NCBI RefSeq assembly: GCF_025264625.1
Contig: NZ_CP093313.1
Coordinates: 1,364,001-1,428,000, forward strand
Reading direction: 5' to 3'
Source: Occallatibacter riparius
GTDB lineage: Bacteria > Acidobacteriota > Terriglobia > Terriglobales > Acidobacteriaceae
Length of the DNA: 64,000 nucleotides
In this document: in pieces, positions 1 to 9,266 of the stretch
Numbering within the stretch: position 1 is the stretch's first letter
How the letters are laid out: each line of letters starts with the position of its first letter
The notes under the pieces: generated by a model
Told to the model about the DNA's origin: nothing
Seen by the model: only the letters and a program-made list of their open reading frames with translations
The model's database searches: none
Made by a program: the position numbers and the translations under genes

Positions 1-256
1 GCTCGATGGCGCGCTCTGCGAGCACGATGAAGAAGCTCGAAGAGATGAGGCAGATGCTGTAGAACCAGGGGACTTCGAGCGCGTCCTTCGGCGTGGGGCC
101 GTGCACGTCGCGGCCGAGGTAATAGAGGTACGCGACCACGAAGATGGTGAAGATGGACGACTCCGCGGTGATGAGCGCGGCCATGGCGACAGTGCCGCGC
201 GAAGGCAGCGTCCATTCGGCGTCATGTTGATCGTGCTGGAGCGGAACTGTGGCCAT
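1..256 (-). CDS. ctaE: Cytochrome c oxidase subunit III, N-terminal part (cut by window edge)
   Basis: Only the first 85 codons are present; the C-terminus lies before position 1. The reading starts MATVPLQHDQHDAEW and enters a hydrophobic helix (AALITAESSIFTIFVVAYLY) followed by a second one, as in the short amino end of bacterial subunit III. The ATG at 256 has AGGAGAG just upstream and lies 8 nt after the stop of ctaD, so it is the last visible gene of the ctaC-ctaD-ctaE operon. Subunit III is a haem-free core subunit in the inner membrane. The assignment rests on operon position and the helix pattern, since most of the protein is not visible. Confidence 0.8.
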   Translation of the reverse strand, partial: MATVPLQHDQHDAEWTLPSRGTVAMAALITAESSIFTIFVVAYLYYLGRDVHGPTPKDALEVPWFYSICLISSSFFIVLAERAIE

Positions 257-264
257 CTCTCCTC

Positions 265-1959
265 TTACTCGAAAGCGGAATCAGGATCTTCAGGATGCTT
301 GCGGTCCCATAGAGGACGCCGGCTTGCGACCTCCGGCTCGATTGCGAAGTTGTACACGGGCGGAGGCGATGCGGTGGCCCACTCCAGCGTCCACGCATCC
401 CACGGATCCGGCCCCGCGTCGTCGCCGCGGAAGTAGGAGTGAACCATGTTGTAGACGAAGATCAGAATTGCGATGGCCTGGATGAATCCGCCGATGGAGA
501 CGATGAAGTTGAGAGTGTTCCAGCCGCGGTCTGGCTCGTAGGTGTAGATCTGGCGGGGCATTCCAAGAAGGCCGGGGAAATGCATCACGTCGAAGGTCAC
601 GTGGAAGCCGATGACCATGAGCCAGAAGTGCCAATTGCCGAGTGTTTCATCGAGCATGCGTCCGGTTATCTTCGGATACCAGTAGTAGATCGCTGCGAAG
701 ATCATGAACACGATGGCGCCGACGAGCACATAGTGGAAATGCGCGACGACGAAGTAGCTATTGTGCAACTGCCAGTTCCACGCCGAGACCGACAGCATGA
801 TGCCGGTAAGCCCGGCGATGACCCACTGGAAGAGGAAGGCGATGGAAAAGAGCATCGGCGTTTCGAAGCGAATCTTGCCGCCCCATATGGTTGCGAGCCA
901 GTTGAAGGTCTTGATGCCGGTGGGGATCGAAACGAGCATGGTCGACAGCGTGAAGAACGCGTTACCGAACGACGTCATGCCGATGGTGAACATGTGGTGC
1001 GCCCACACACCGAGGCTGATGAAGCCGATGCCGACTGAAGCGGCCACCATAGCGGGATAGCCGAAGATGGCCTTGCGCGAGAAGACGGGAATGATCTCGT
1101 TGGCGAAGGCGAAAGCGGGAAGGACGAGCACGTAGACCTCGGGGTGGCCGAAGATCCAGAAGAAATGCGCCCACAAAATGGCCGAGCCCCCTGCTTGCGT
1201 GTCGAAGAAGTGGGCGCCCAGGTAACGGTCAAGCAGCAGCATGGCCTGGCACGCGGTGAGGGGACTCACGGCGACGAGCACCAGGAACGACATGGTGGCG
1301 TAGAGCCAAGGCAGCAGCGGAATCCGCGACAGAGTCATTCCCTTGCAGCGCATGCAGAAGACGGTGGCGATGATGTTGATTGCGGTGCCGATGCTGCCGA
1401 TCCCGTTGGCCAGGATGGCGATTGCCCAGTAGTCGGTGGTGTGGCCGGGCGAGAAGGCCTTCTCGGTCAATGGGGCATAGGCGAACCACGCGATGTCGGG
1501 CGCGGAGCCAGTGCCGGAGAGGCCCACGCCGCCGATGAAGCTGTAGTAGAGCAGCAGGCCGGCGAAGGAGCTTATCCAGAAGCTGAAGGCGTTCAGGCGC
1601 GGGAAGGCCATGTCGCGCGCGCCGATCATAAGCGGCACAAGGTAGTTGCCGAACCCGAAAAGAATCGGCATGCCCACCAGGAAGACCATGGTCGTCCCAT
1701 GCATGGTGAACATGCGGTTGAACGTATACGGGGACAGGAAATCGTTGTGCGGCTTGATGAGCTGGATTCGGATCAGCATCGCCTCAAAGCCCGCGACGAG
1801 CAGGAACACAAGGGCATAGGCGATGTACATGATGCCGAGCTTCTTGTGATCGACGGTGGTGATCCAGTCGTGGACAACCTCGAGCCAGGTGCCGCGCGCA
1901 GGGGAGCGTTCGACGGTCACTTCCACTCCCTGCCCTACGGGATAACTCTGGTCGGCCAT
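265..1959 (-). CDS. ctaD: Cytochrome c oxidase subunit I (haem-copper oxidase, A-type)
   Basis: 564-residue catalytic subunit that reduces O2 at a haem/CuB centre and pumps protons. Twelve hydrophobic segments are apparent. The GHPEVY motif supplies a CuB histidine, the glutamate typical of A1-type oxidases and the tyrosine that cross-links to a histidine. WAHHMFTIGM supplies the two other CuB histidines, and the HFHYV segment holds the haem ligands. The start at 1959 (MADQSYPVG) has AGGGAG about 7 nt upstream and lies 10 nt after the ctaC stop; the longer open frame would overlap ctaC and adds unrelated sequence. It sits between ctaC and ctaE. Family assignment is secure. Confidence 0.96.
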   Translation of the reverse strand: MADQSYPVGQGVEVTVERSPARGTWLEVVHDWITTVDHKKLGIMYIAYALVFLLVAGFEAMLIRIQLIKPHNDFLSPYTFNRMFTMHGTTMVFLVGMPILFGFGNYLVPLMIGARDMAFPRLNAFSFWISSFAGLLLYYSFIGGVGLSGTGSAPDIAWFAYAPLTEKAFSPGHTTDYWAIAILANGIGSIGTAINIIATVFCMRCKGMTLSRIPLLPWLYATMSFLVLVAVSPLTACQAMLLLDRYLGAHFFDTQAGGSAILWAHFFWIFGHPEVYVLVLPAFAFANEIIPVFSRKAIFGYPAMVAASVGIGFISLGVWAHHMFTIGMTSFGNAFFTLSTMLVSIPTGIKTFNWLATIWGGKIRFETPMLFSIAFLFQWVIAGLTGIMLSVSAWNWQLHNSYFVVAHFHYVLVGAIVFMIFAAIYYWYPKITGRMLDETLGNWHFWLMVIGFHVTFDVMHFPGLLGMPRQIYTYEPDRGWNTLNFIVSIGGFIQAIAILIFVYNMVHSYFRGDDAGPDPWDAWTLEWATASPPPVYNFAIEPEVASRRPLWDRKHPEDPDSAFE

Positions 1960-1969
1960 CGTTCGCTCC

Positions 1970-3136
1970 CTACTTGAGTGTGAGCAGGTACGCGGTGATC
2001 TGCGCATTCTGCCGGTCGTTGAGATGCATTGCGGGCATCAGGCACCCGGGCTTGAAGGTGTTGGGATCGGCGATCCAGGCGAGGAGATTGCCTGGGGTGT
2101 TTTGAGCGGCGCCGGAACCAAGCGTGGCGCGGCTCATGAGGTGCGTGAGATCGGGACCGTAGCGGCCATTGGCCATGGTGCCCGCGACCGCATGACAATT
2201 GATGCAGGCCTGCTGCTCGAAGACGATCTGGCCATTGTGCGCGTTGATGGCGTTGTCGGGCGCCTCGGTGGGAACAACGGCAACAGCGCCATGCGTGGGC
2301 GGCGAGTTGGGCGGTACGGAACCTTTGCTTTGATTGCCGGGATTGGGCACGGAGGCCAGTGCCACCTGCGCCTGCGCAAGCTCAGCTTGCGTACGCTGCT
2401 GGTTCTTGATCCACGCGTTGAACTCTTCGGGAGTATCGACGGAAACGCGCAGCAGCATCTTGGCGTGCTGCGGGCCGCAGAACTGCGCGCACTGGCCGAC
2501 GTAGACACCGGGCGACTGCGGGTCGATCCACATTTCGTTGACGCGATTGGGAAGCAGGTCAGTCTTACCGCCGAGTTGCGGAACCCAGAAGCTGTGCATC
2601 ACGTCCGCCGAAGTCAGTTTCATGAACGTGGGGTGAGGCGCGGATGCGGGGCTTACCGGAATGTGGAGTTCGTTGGCGGCCACCACGTTGTATTGCGGAT
2701 AGCGGTACTCCCACCAGAACTGGTGGCCGATCACAACGACGTCGAGCGCGTTCGCCGGCTTCTTCGCATCCTGCACGGAGAAGAGCACGCGCGCGGTGCC
2801 AAGGAAGAGCACGGCGATGATGAGGATGGGGATGATGGTCCATGACAGCTCGATCTGGAGGCTGCCGAAGACCTGCGGCGGTTCAGTGTCGTCGTTGGGC
2901 CGCGCGCGGAATTTCAGGATCGAGTAGGTGAGCAGGCTGCCGACGCCGAGAAAAATCAGCAGGGCGATCCATAGAACGAAAATGGCAAGCTGATGCTCTT
3001 CGCGCGCAGGCGTGGAGTGCGGCGCAAATATCGATGCCGGCAGCGAGGCGCGCGCTGCTGATGCGCAACCGGCGATCACAAGGGCGGGTGCGATCGCGCG
3101 GCACAAGCGAAGAGTCGATTTTAATCGGGAGCGCAT
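1970..3136 (-). CDS. ctaC: Cytochrome c oxidase subunit II fused to cytochrome c (caa3-type)
   Basis: 388 residues. An amino-terminal lipoprotein-type signal (IAGC, Cys24) is followed by two transmembrane helices (about 48-72 and 98-118) and a periplasmic cupredoxin domain. The CuA site is visible as His181, then Cys216, Cys220, His224 and Met227. An alanine/proline-rich linker leads to a class I cytochrome c domain with haem motif CINCH (311-315) and a probable axial Met in CLMPAM. The fusion lets the enzyme accept electrons at its own covalently bound haem c, as in caa3 oxidases. ATG 3136 was chosen over an upstream TTG because it starts just ahead of the signal sequence; the RBS is weak. 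First gene of the oxidase operon. Confidence 0.95.
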   Translation of the reverse strand: MRSRLKSTLRLCRAIAPALVIAGCASAARASLPASIFAPHSTPAREEHQLAIFVLWIALLIFLGVGSLLTYSILKFRARPNDDTEPPQVFGSLQIELSWTIIPILIIAVLFLGTARVLFSVQDAKKPANALDVVVIGHQFWWEYRYPQYNVVAANELHIPVSPASAPHPTFMKLTSADVMHSFWVPQLGGKTDLLPNRVNEMWIDPQSPGVYVGQCAQFCGPQHAKMLLRVSVDTPEEFNAWIKNQQRTQAELAQAQVALASVPNPGNQSKGSVPPNSPPTHGAVAVVPTEAPDNAINAHNGQIVFEQQACINCHAVAGTMANGRYGPDLTHLMSRATLGSGAAQNTPGNLLAWIADPNTFKPGCLMPAMHLNDRQNAQITAYLLTLK

Positions 3137-3373
3137 CCTGAGCGTTCGTTTCCTGATTAACGGCAAGAAACCGGTACGATGCTCGTCGCCTGAGGGCGGT
3201 TGCCCTTTTCAAGGACGGGGAAGTTGAACGGCTAAAGCGCAGCTGGTTGGCGGCGCGCTTACCTTACAAAGGGCCGACCTACCCTTAACGGGTTTATCTT
3301 AACGCAGGTAACGGGATGTGCAGAACTAGAAGAAGGTGAAAGTACCGCAATGAGGCGCGCGGCGCGAAAAGGC

Positions 3374-3401
3374 ATGAGGCAGACGCTTGGGTCTGCCTCA
3401 T
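3374..3401 (-). terminator. Intrinsic terminator of the M2 peptidase gene
   Basis: Perfect 11-bp inverted repeat (3374-3384 with 3391-3401) with a 6-nt loop, directly after the stop codon of the minus-strand peptidase gene. On the minus strand the stem is followed by GCCTTTTC, a short T-run. It also isolates the peptidase gene from the oxidase operon. The rest of 3137-3416 is the ctaC promoter region, in which no clear -35/-10 pair was recognised. Confidence 0.7.
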
Positions 3402-3416
3402 TATGTGAAACGCAAT

Positions 3417-5315
3417 TCAGTGGGAGGCGTTGCGGTTCTGATCCTTGAGCCATGCATACAGCGGGGCGAAGTAGTCGAGCATGGGCTGAGCGTCGAGATG
3501 ATCGGTGCCGGTCATTTCCTTGAGGGTCTGCTGCCACGGCTGCGACTGGCCTGCTTCGAGCATGTGGGCGAGCTTTTCACCGGCGGCCTTTGAGCCGTAG
3601 AAGCTGCAGCGGTTCAGCGCGCCCTTGTAGCCGCTGGCGTCGCACATCGCCTTGTAGAACTGGAACTGATAGATGCGCGCCAGGAAGTAGCGCACGTAGG
3701 GCACGTTCGTTGGGATGTGATTCTTGGCGCCGGCGTCGAAGTCGGCTTCGGTGCGGTCGACCGGCGGCGCTACGCCCTGGTACTGTGCGCGGAGCTGCCA
3801 CCAGGCCTTGTTGTAATCGGCAGGCTTGATCTGGCCGGAGAAGACCTGCCAGCGCCACTTGTCGAGAGCCAAGGCGAAGGGCAGGAACGCGACCTTGTCG
3901 AGGGCGGTGCGCAACTGCAGCGGGATGTCAGCCTCGGCGGGCGGTTCGGAGTCGGTGAGGCCGAGTGTCTTGAGATAGGTGGGCGTGATCGAGAGGGCGA
4001 TGGAGTCGCCGATGGCCTCGTGGAAGCCGTCGTTGGCGCCGTTGCGAAAGAGGTAAGGCTGTTTGTTATAGGCGCGCTGATAGAAGTTGTGGCCCAGCTC
4101 GTGATGAACCGTGGTGAAGTAGTCGGCGTTGACCTCGATGCACATCTTGACGCGCAGGTCGTCGACGTTGTCGACGTCCCAGGCGGAGGCGTGGCAGACA
4201 ACCTCGCGGTCGCGCGGATGCACGAACTGCGAGCGTTCCCAAAAAGTGGCGGGCAGCGGCGGGAAGCCCAGCGATTTGAAGAAGTCTTCGCCGTAGTGAA
4301 CCATCGCCTTGCCGGCCGCGAGTGACGCAGCGTGGCCTTTGTCGGAGCTGAGGTCTACGCCAGAAGCGAAGGTCGGCGCGGCAGCGGGGTCCTTTTCTGC
4401 AATTTGCTTCTTGAGCGCGGACTCAAGGTCGACGGGCTTGAATTGCGAGAGCTTCGGATCAGTGGGCGCGACGATGTCGTAGATGTTGCCCCACTCCTGC
4501 GCCCACATATTGCCGAGCAGTTGCGCGGGGATGAGGCCGTCGGGCCGCTCGGCGGCTTTGCCGTACTTCTCAATGAGCCGACGGCGGACGTAGATGTGCA
4601 GCTCGCGATAGAGCGGCTCAAGCTGCTTCCATGCGCGTTCCACTTCCGTGGAGAATTCGGCGGGAGTCATGTCGTATCCGGCGCGCCACAGCTCGCCTGT
4701 GTCGTGGTAGCCGAGTTCGCGCGCGCCGATGTTCTGGAGGTCCATGAAGCGGGCGTACTTGTCGCGCATGGGAGCGCCCACCGCGTGCCAGCCTACCCAG
4801 AGCTTCGTCAGCTCTTCAGGATCGCGCGAGTGCGCCATGATGTTCGAGATGGCGTCGATGCCCACGCAATTGTCGGGCGTGGGGCAGAATTTGCCTTTGC
4901 CGTACATGCCGGTGAGCTGGGCGGCGAGCTGCGTTTCCTCGGCCAGCAGTTTCGGATCTTTGGGTGCGGCAGGCGCGTTGACCTGCAGAAGCATGATCTG
5001 GCGCCGCATCTCGTGCGGGAGTTGTAGGTGATCGAAGCGGTGGCTTTCTGCGGTGATGGCGAGGGTGCGCGCGGTGGCTTCCTCGTTGAGGCGCGCTGTG
5101 GTCGCCTCGGTATCGCCGGTGATGTTGGTCTCGGCGGTCCACTCCGCGTGAGCTGCGGCGACGCCCAGCTTCAGGAGATCGGCGTTTGCGGAGTCGAGAA
5201 ATTTACGGGCGTCTTCGAGGGTGGGTTGGGCGGCTTGTGCGTAGATGATGGCGGGCGAGATGAAAGCGAAGCTAAGTGCTGCGTAAAACCCAATGCGTTG
5301 AAGCGGAATGTTCAT
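3417..5315 (-). CDS. Exported M2-family peptidyl-dipeptidase (ACE-like zinc metallopeptidase)
   Basis: 632 residues with a signal peptide (hydrophobic core AALSFAFISPAIIYA, about residues 12-26), so probably periplasmic. Members of family M2 release dipeptides from the C-terminus of peptides. The zinc motif HELGH is at 405-409 and the third ligand is probably Glu433 in HEAIGD. Length and the conserved WRAGYD and FHEAIGDS segments fit bacterial angiotensin-converting-enzyme homologues. The ATG at 5315 has GGGAAGAA a few nt upstream. It is transcribed alone, with a strong terminator downstream. Probable role is use of extracellular peptides, by inference from family and export. Confidence 0.9.
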   Translation of the reverse strand: MNIPLQRIGFYAALSFAFISPAIIYAQAAQPTLEDARKFLDSANADLLKLGVAAAHAEWTAETNITGDTEATTARLNEEATARTLAITAESHRFDHLQLPHEMRRQIMLLQVNAPAAPKDPKLLAEETQLAAQLTGMYGKGKFCPTPDNCVGIDAISNIMAHSRDPEELTKLWVGWHAVGAPMRDKYARFMDLQNIGARELGYHDTGELWRAGYDMTPAEFSTEVERAWKQLEPLYRELHIYVRRRLIEKYGKAAERPDGLIPAQLLGNMWAQEWGNIYDIVAPTDPKLSQFKPVDLESALKKQIAEKDPAAAPTFASGVDLSSDKGHAASLAAGKAMVHYGEDFFKSLGFPPLPATFWERSQFVHPRDREVVCHASAWDVDNVDDLRVKMCIEVNADYFTTVHHELGHNFYQRAYNKQPYLFRNGANDGFHEAIGDSIALSITPTYLKTLGLTDSEPPAEADIPLQLRTALDKVAFLPFALALDKWRWQVFSGQIKPADYNKAWWQLRAQYQGVAPPVDRTEADFDAGAKNHIPTNVPYVRYFLARIYQFQFYKAMCDASGYKGALNRCSFYGSKAAGEKLAHMLEAGQSQPWQQTLKEMTGTDHLDAQPMLDYFAPLYAWLKDQNRNASH

Positions 5316-5344
5316 GTGATTCTTCCCGGGTTGGATTGATACCT

Positions 5345-5400
5345 CAGGGGCTAAAGGCCCTCGAGTAACGATCGTTGGATGTCAGGGCTAAAGCCCTGAC
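5345..5400. repeat. Two copies of a GGGCTAAAGCCC-type palindrome
   Basis: The 123-nt gap between two minus-strand genes carries two related palindromes: one around 5345-5362 with core GGGGCTAAAGGCCCT, and a perfect one at 5381-5400 (arm GTCAGGGC, loop TAAA, arm GCCCTGAC). They share the core GGGCTAAAG, so they look like an interspersed repeat unit rather than two unrelated terminators. No T-run follows on either strand. Confidence 0.6.
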
Positions 5401-5438
5401 CTGCCAGACCTGGCATGACAGTCCTAACGCAGGGCCGC

Positions 5439-8252
5439 CTACTTCTGGCGTGCGTTGAGGGTGTCGAGTTTCTGTTTCAGGTCTTCGAGCTTCTTACCTG
5501 CGTCGGAGAGTTTGCCTTCGGCGGTTAGGCGTTGGTAGTCATTGAGGTCGCGGGCGGCGGCCTGGATGAGCGCGTTGGTGTCTGGTGCGGCCTGCGGCGC
5601 GCCGGATGGATTCTGAGCTGATGGCTGCTGCGCGGCTTCTGCCGTCATCGACGAGGCCGCTCCGGCGAAGAGCGATTGCAGAGCCGCTTCGTATGTGGTG
5701 CCGTAGGCGAGCTTGTCCTGTAGTGCGAGAACGACCAATCGCAGCTCCGGCATGGGGCTGCGCTGCGCCTGCAGATAGATGGGCTCGGCGTAGAGCAGTG
5801 CTTTACCGCATGGAATGACAAGCAGCGTGCCGCGGCGGACGTGCGAACCCTGCTGGTTCCAGAGCGTGAGCTGGCCGGAGAGCTGCGCGTTCTGGTCGAT
5901 GCGGGCCTCGATCTGCAGCGGGCCGTCGACGAGGCGCGTCTTCGGGAAGTTGTAGGCCAGAGCAGTGCCGTAGTGGTCACCGTCGCCGCGGCCGGCGATC
6001 CAGCCGATGAGGTTATTGCGATTGGCGGGCGTGAACGGAAGGATGTCGATGAACTCGAGGTCGGAGTGGCCGGGCAGCTTCATCAACACGAAGTTGGGTT
6101 CCATCGGAAGAGAGGCCTGCTCGTTGTTGCCGTTCGTGCCTGTTTCTGAAGCGACGGTCCAGAGGTCTTCGCGGTTGTAGAACACCACGGGATCAGTCAT
6201 GTGATAGAGGCCATACACCTCGGCCTGCAGCTTCAACTGCAGCTCGGGATAGCGGATGTGCCGGCGGAGATCCTGCGGCATGGCCGACGCCTCTTTGAAC
6301 AGCGCCGGGAAGATGCCGCGCCACGCGGCAATGATGGGGTCAGTGGGGTCGAAGACATAGAAGGTCGTCTCGCCGTTGTAGGCGTCGATGACCACCTTCA
6401 CGCTGTTGCGCAGGTAGTTGATGGATGTGTCGCGCAGTTCGTAGTGGGTGGCATAGGGATAGGTATCGGCGCTGGTGAAGGCGTCGATGATCCAGCGCAG
6501 GCGGCCGTCGTCGCCGATGGTGATGTACGGATCAGCCTCGAAGGTGAGAAACGGCGCGATGGCGTGCACGCGCTGGCGGATGTTGCGGCGCATCAGGAGG
6601 CGGCTGCCGGCATCGATGTCATCGCTGAAAGGGACCTTTGTGAGATCGCCGCGATCAAACGCGATCAACAAGCGGCGCAGCAGGCCGCCCATTTCGATGC
6701 CGCCTGTGCCTTCATAGGATGAGAAGCTGTCGGTCTGGCCCTGCGGGAAATTGAATTCCTTGTGGTGCGTCTTCACGTAGACGTCGAGATCCGTGAGTTG
6801 GCCGAAGTAGATTTCCGGGCGTGTCACGGCGGGAGCCGAGCCGGTGCGCTCGACCGGCATGTTCGACAGCAGCAGTGTGGGCATGCCTTCAGGCGTGAAG
6901 CCGTTGACCGGGTTCATGGTGATGCCGTAGCCATGCGTGTAGGTCAGCTTTTCGTTGATCCAGTTGCGGCTGCTCTCGGGCAGCTTATCGACATTGAGCT
7001 CGCGGGCGGCGAGCAACACCTGTCGCGTCTGTCCGTCGAGCGTGTAACGATCGATGTCGACGTCGGGGAAATCGTAGTAGGTGCGGATCTCTTGAATCTG
7101 ACGGAGCGTATCCTGGAGGGCGCGCCAGTCCCAGAGACGGACATTGCGCAGCGTGTCCTGGTTCTTGTCGGGCTCGGCCGCGGCGAGTTCGGTTTCCGCG
7201 GGGAACTCATGCTCCGTGACACGGTCTAACGCATAGGCGCGGCGCGTGAAGTCAATATTGTGCGCGATGTATTGCTGCTCACGGGCAAGCTGATTTGGCT
7301 TGACGATGAAGCTGGCCACGTACCAGCCGACGATCTGCACGATGAAGTAGCAAACGATGGCCGGAACTGGTGCAAGGGCGATCCAGCGCAGGCCAGGGCG
7401 CGTAACGAGATTGAGGAGCGCGATGGCCGCGCCGATTATGAGAAGGACGCAGACCAGCAGTTGGCCCGTGAGGAATACGTGTGCATCGGTGTAGGTGACG
7501 CCGCTGAAGACGGTGTGGTCGGTAATCAGCAGTTCGATGCGGCCGATGTAGACGCGGGCCGCGATGACGAGCAGCAGAAACGCCACGGGAATGGAGAAGA
7601 CGCTCCAAGGCAGGTGGCGCGTGGTGTCGAAGCCCCGGATGGAAATACGGCTGCCGCCCGAGAGCACGGCCGAAAACGCGGTGGCAATGCACATGAGGAT
7701 GGCGAGCGTGAGGAGCCATCCGGCGAGAAGCTCCCAGATCGGCAGCGTGAAGAGATAGAAGTCGAGGGGCCGGCCGAGGATGGGGTCGGCAAATTCGCCT
7801 GCGATCGACGGCCGGTGCAGGTAGAGCGCGAACTTCGGCCAGTCGGACATCATGCCGCCACCTGCTCCGAGCGAGATCAGCGCGGAGAGGACCAGCGCGC
7901 CCCAGCCGAGCACCCTCTCCAGCGGAAGATGGATGATGCGGTCGCCGAAGCGGAGCGTGCCGGCGGCGAGGACATCGCGCTCGGTGGCGTGCAGCAGGAT
8001 GCGACACCAGCCGTAAAGGACGGCGAAGGTGGCGATGGCGAAGACCGCGAAGGCGGTCCACTCCAGGCGCAGGGATGTCCAGAAAACGGAGGCGTAGCCC
8101 AGTGATCCGAACCAGAGGTTTTCGACGTAGTACGAAACCAATGTTCGGAAGCTGAAGAGGAGGACTACAACGACGAAGGCGAGAACGATCCAGGCAACGC
8201 CGCGGCGATTTTGATGCCCAGAATCAGTAGGATAGATGACGGTATCGTGCAT
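5439..8252 (-). CDS. UPF0182 family integral membrane protein
   Basis: 937 residues. The amino third has about seven transmembrane helices (from about residue 18 to 325), starting with GVAWIVLAFVVVVLLFSF. A large soluble part follows, with the family's typical RPEIYFGQLTD, GGIEMGG and YLRNSVKVVIDAYNG segments, and a final helical, Gln/Ala-rich tail. Length and order match UPF0182 (COG1615), whose function is not established. The RBS ahead of the ATG is weak. It stands alone between the M2 peptidase and an aldo/keto reductase. Family call is firm; function unknown. Confidence 0.9.
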   Translation of the reverse strand: MHDTVIYPTDSGHQNRRGVAWIVLAFVVVVLLFSFRTLVSYYVENLWFGSLGYASVFWTSLRLEWTAFAVFAIATFAVLYGWCRILLHATERDVLAAGTLRFGDRIIHLPLERVLGWGALVLSALISLGAGGGMMSDWPKFALYLHRPSIAGEFADPILGRPLDFYLFTLPIWELLAGWLLTLAILMCIATAFSAVLSGGSRISIRGFDTTRHLPWSVFSIPVAFLLLVIAARVYIGRIELLITDHTVFSGVTYTDAHVFLTGQLLVCVLLIIGAAIALLNLVTRPGLRWIALAPVPAIVCYFIVQIVGWYVASFIVKPNQLAREQQYIAHNIDFTRRAYALDRVTEHEFPAETELAAAEPDKNQDTLRNVRLWDWRALQDTLRQIQEIRTYYDFPDVDIDRYTLDGQTRQVLLAARELNVDKLPESSRNWINEKLTYTHGYGITMNPVNGFTPEGMPTLLLSNMPVERTGSAPAVTRPEIYFGQLTDLDVYVKTHHKEFNFPQGQTDSFSSYEGTGGIEMGGLLRRLLIAFDRGDLTKVPFSDDIDAGSRLLMRRNIRQRVHAIAPFLTFEADPYITIGDDGRLRWIIDAFTSADTYPYATHYELRDTSINYLRNSVKVVIDAYNGETTFYVFDPTDPIIAAWRGIFPALFKEASAMPQDLRRHIRYPELQLKLQAEVYGLYHMTDPVVFYNREDLWTVASETGTNGNNEQASLPMEPNFVLMKLPGHSDLEFIDILPFTPANRNNLIGWIAGRGDGDHYGTALAYNFPKTRLVDGPLQIEARIDQNAQLSGQLTLWNQQGSHVRRGTLLVIPCGKALLYAEPIYLQAQRSPMPELRLVVLALQDKLAYGTTYEAALQSLFAGAASSMTAEAAQQPSAQNPSGAPQAAPDTNALIQAAARDLNDYQRLTAEGKLSDAGKKLEDLKQKLDTLNARQK

Positions 8253-8331
8253 CAGGCCAGCTTTCGGCCCAGCGCGAGCAGCGCGCCTGAGGCCCCCGCC
8301 ATTGTAACGCCGGAAAAGCAGCCGATAGCCG

Positions 8332-9234
8332 TCAGCCCTCAGCCGTCAGCTTATCCAGCTCGGTCCAGGTGGCGGAGTCGATTTGGAGGGAAGCGGCGGC
8401 GACATTCTCCTCTAGATGGGCGATCTGCGACGTGCCCGGGATGGGTAGCAGTACCGGCGAGCGGTGCAGGAGCCAGGCGAGCGACAGCTGGGCGATGGTG
8501 ATGTTGAGGCGCTGAGCGATGCGGCTGAGGGTGTCGGTGAGTTGCGGCGAGACGGCCGTCTTGGTCGGGGCGTTCTGGTTCATGAGCTTGCCGGCGGCGA
8601 CGGGGTACCAGGGCAGGAAGCCGATACCTTCCTGCTCACACCAGTTCAGGGTGTCTTCGTGGCGGCGGTCGGCGATTGAGTAGCGGTTCTGGATCGTGAC
8701 GATGGGGACGATCTTGCGAGCCTGCTCGATCTCCGCGGGGGTGACTTCGCTGAGGCCGATGTGGCGGATTTTGCCCTGGTCCTGGAGTAGTTTCAGGGCT
8801 CCGAGCGATTCTTCGAGTGGAGTCCGCGCGTCGATTCGGTGGAGTTGGTAGAGCTCGATGCGCTCGAGCCTGAGGCGGCGGAGACTCATTTCGACGCATT
8901 GGATGAGGTAGCCCGCGCGGGCAACGAACTCGGTTTTGGAGGGGCCCTGGCGGGTGACGCCGCCCTTGGTGGCGATGACGAGGCCGGGGGGGTAGGGGTA
9001 GAGGGCTTCGGCGATGAGGCGCTCGGCGATCTCGGGGCCGTAGGCGTCGGCGGTGTCGATGAGGTTGACGCCGAGGTCGACAGCGCGGCGGAGGACGCGG
9101 CGGCACTCTTCGGGGTCGGAGGGCTCGCCCCAGGCGCCCTCACCTACTAAGCGCATGGTGCCGTAGCCGAGGCGGTGGACGGGGAGGTCTCCGCCGATGA
9201 GGAAGGTGTTGCCGTTGCTGGAAGCGCTGAGCAT
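8332..9234 (-). CDS. Aldo/keto reductase
   Basis: 300 residues forming an NAD(P)H-dependent TIM-barrel oxidoreductase. The tetrad is visible: Asp60 and Tyr65 in DTADAYG, Lys90 in ATKGG and His132 in QLHRID. The C-terminal cofactor segment IPGTSQIAHLEEN is also present. Cytoplasmic, no signal. The substrate cannot be read from sequence; family members reduce aldehydes and ketones. The ATG at 9234 has no strong RBS. It is co-directional with the TM2 protein gene upstream (32-nt gap), so the two may be co-transcribed. Confidence 0.93.
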   Translation of the reverse strand: MLSASSNGNTFLIGGDLPVHRLGYGTMRLVGEGAWGEPSDPEECRRVLRRAVDLGVNLIDTADAYGPEIAERLIAEALYPYPPGLVIATKGGVTRQGPSKTEFVARAGYLIQCVEMSLRRLRLERIELYQLHRIDARTPLEESLGALKLLQDQGKIRHIGLSEVTPAEIEQARKIVPIVTIQNRYSIADRRHEDTLNWCEQEGIGFLPWYPVAAGKLMNQNAPTKTAVSPQLTDTLSRIAQRLNITIAQLSLAWLLHRSPVLLPIPGTSQIAHLEENVAAASLQIDSATWTELDKLTAEG

Positions 9235-9266
9235 GTCAGTACGATGCTAAAACGCGAGGGGCTTGT

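Noticed and set aside
1144..1977. Long plus-strand frame opposite ctaD
   Set aside because: The composition is unlike a membrane or soluble protein (His/Glu/Gly-rich) and ctaD is beyond doubt.
7260..8105. 281-codon plus-strand frame opposite the UPF0182 gene
   Set aside because: It is complementary to the transmembrane region and very charged without motifs; a shadow frame.
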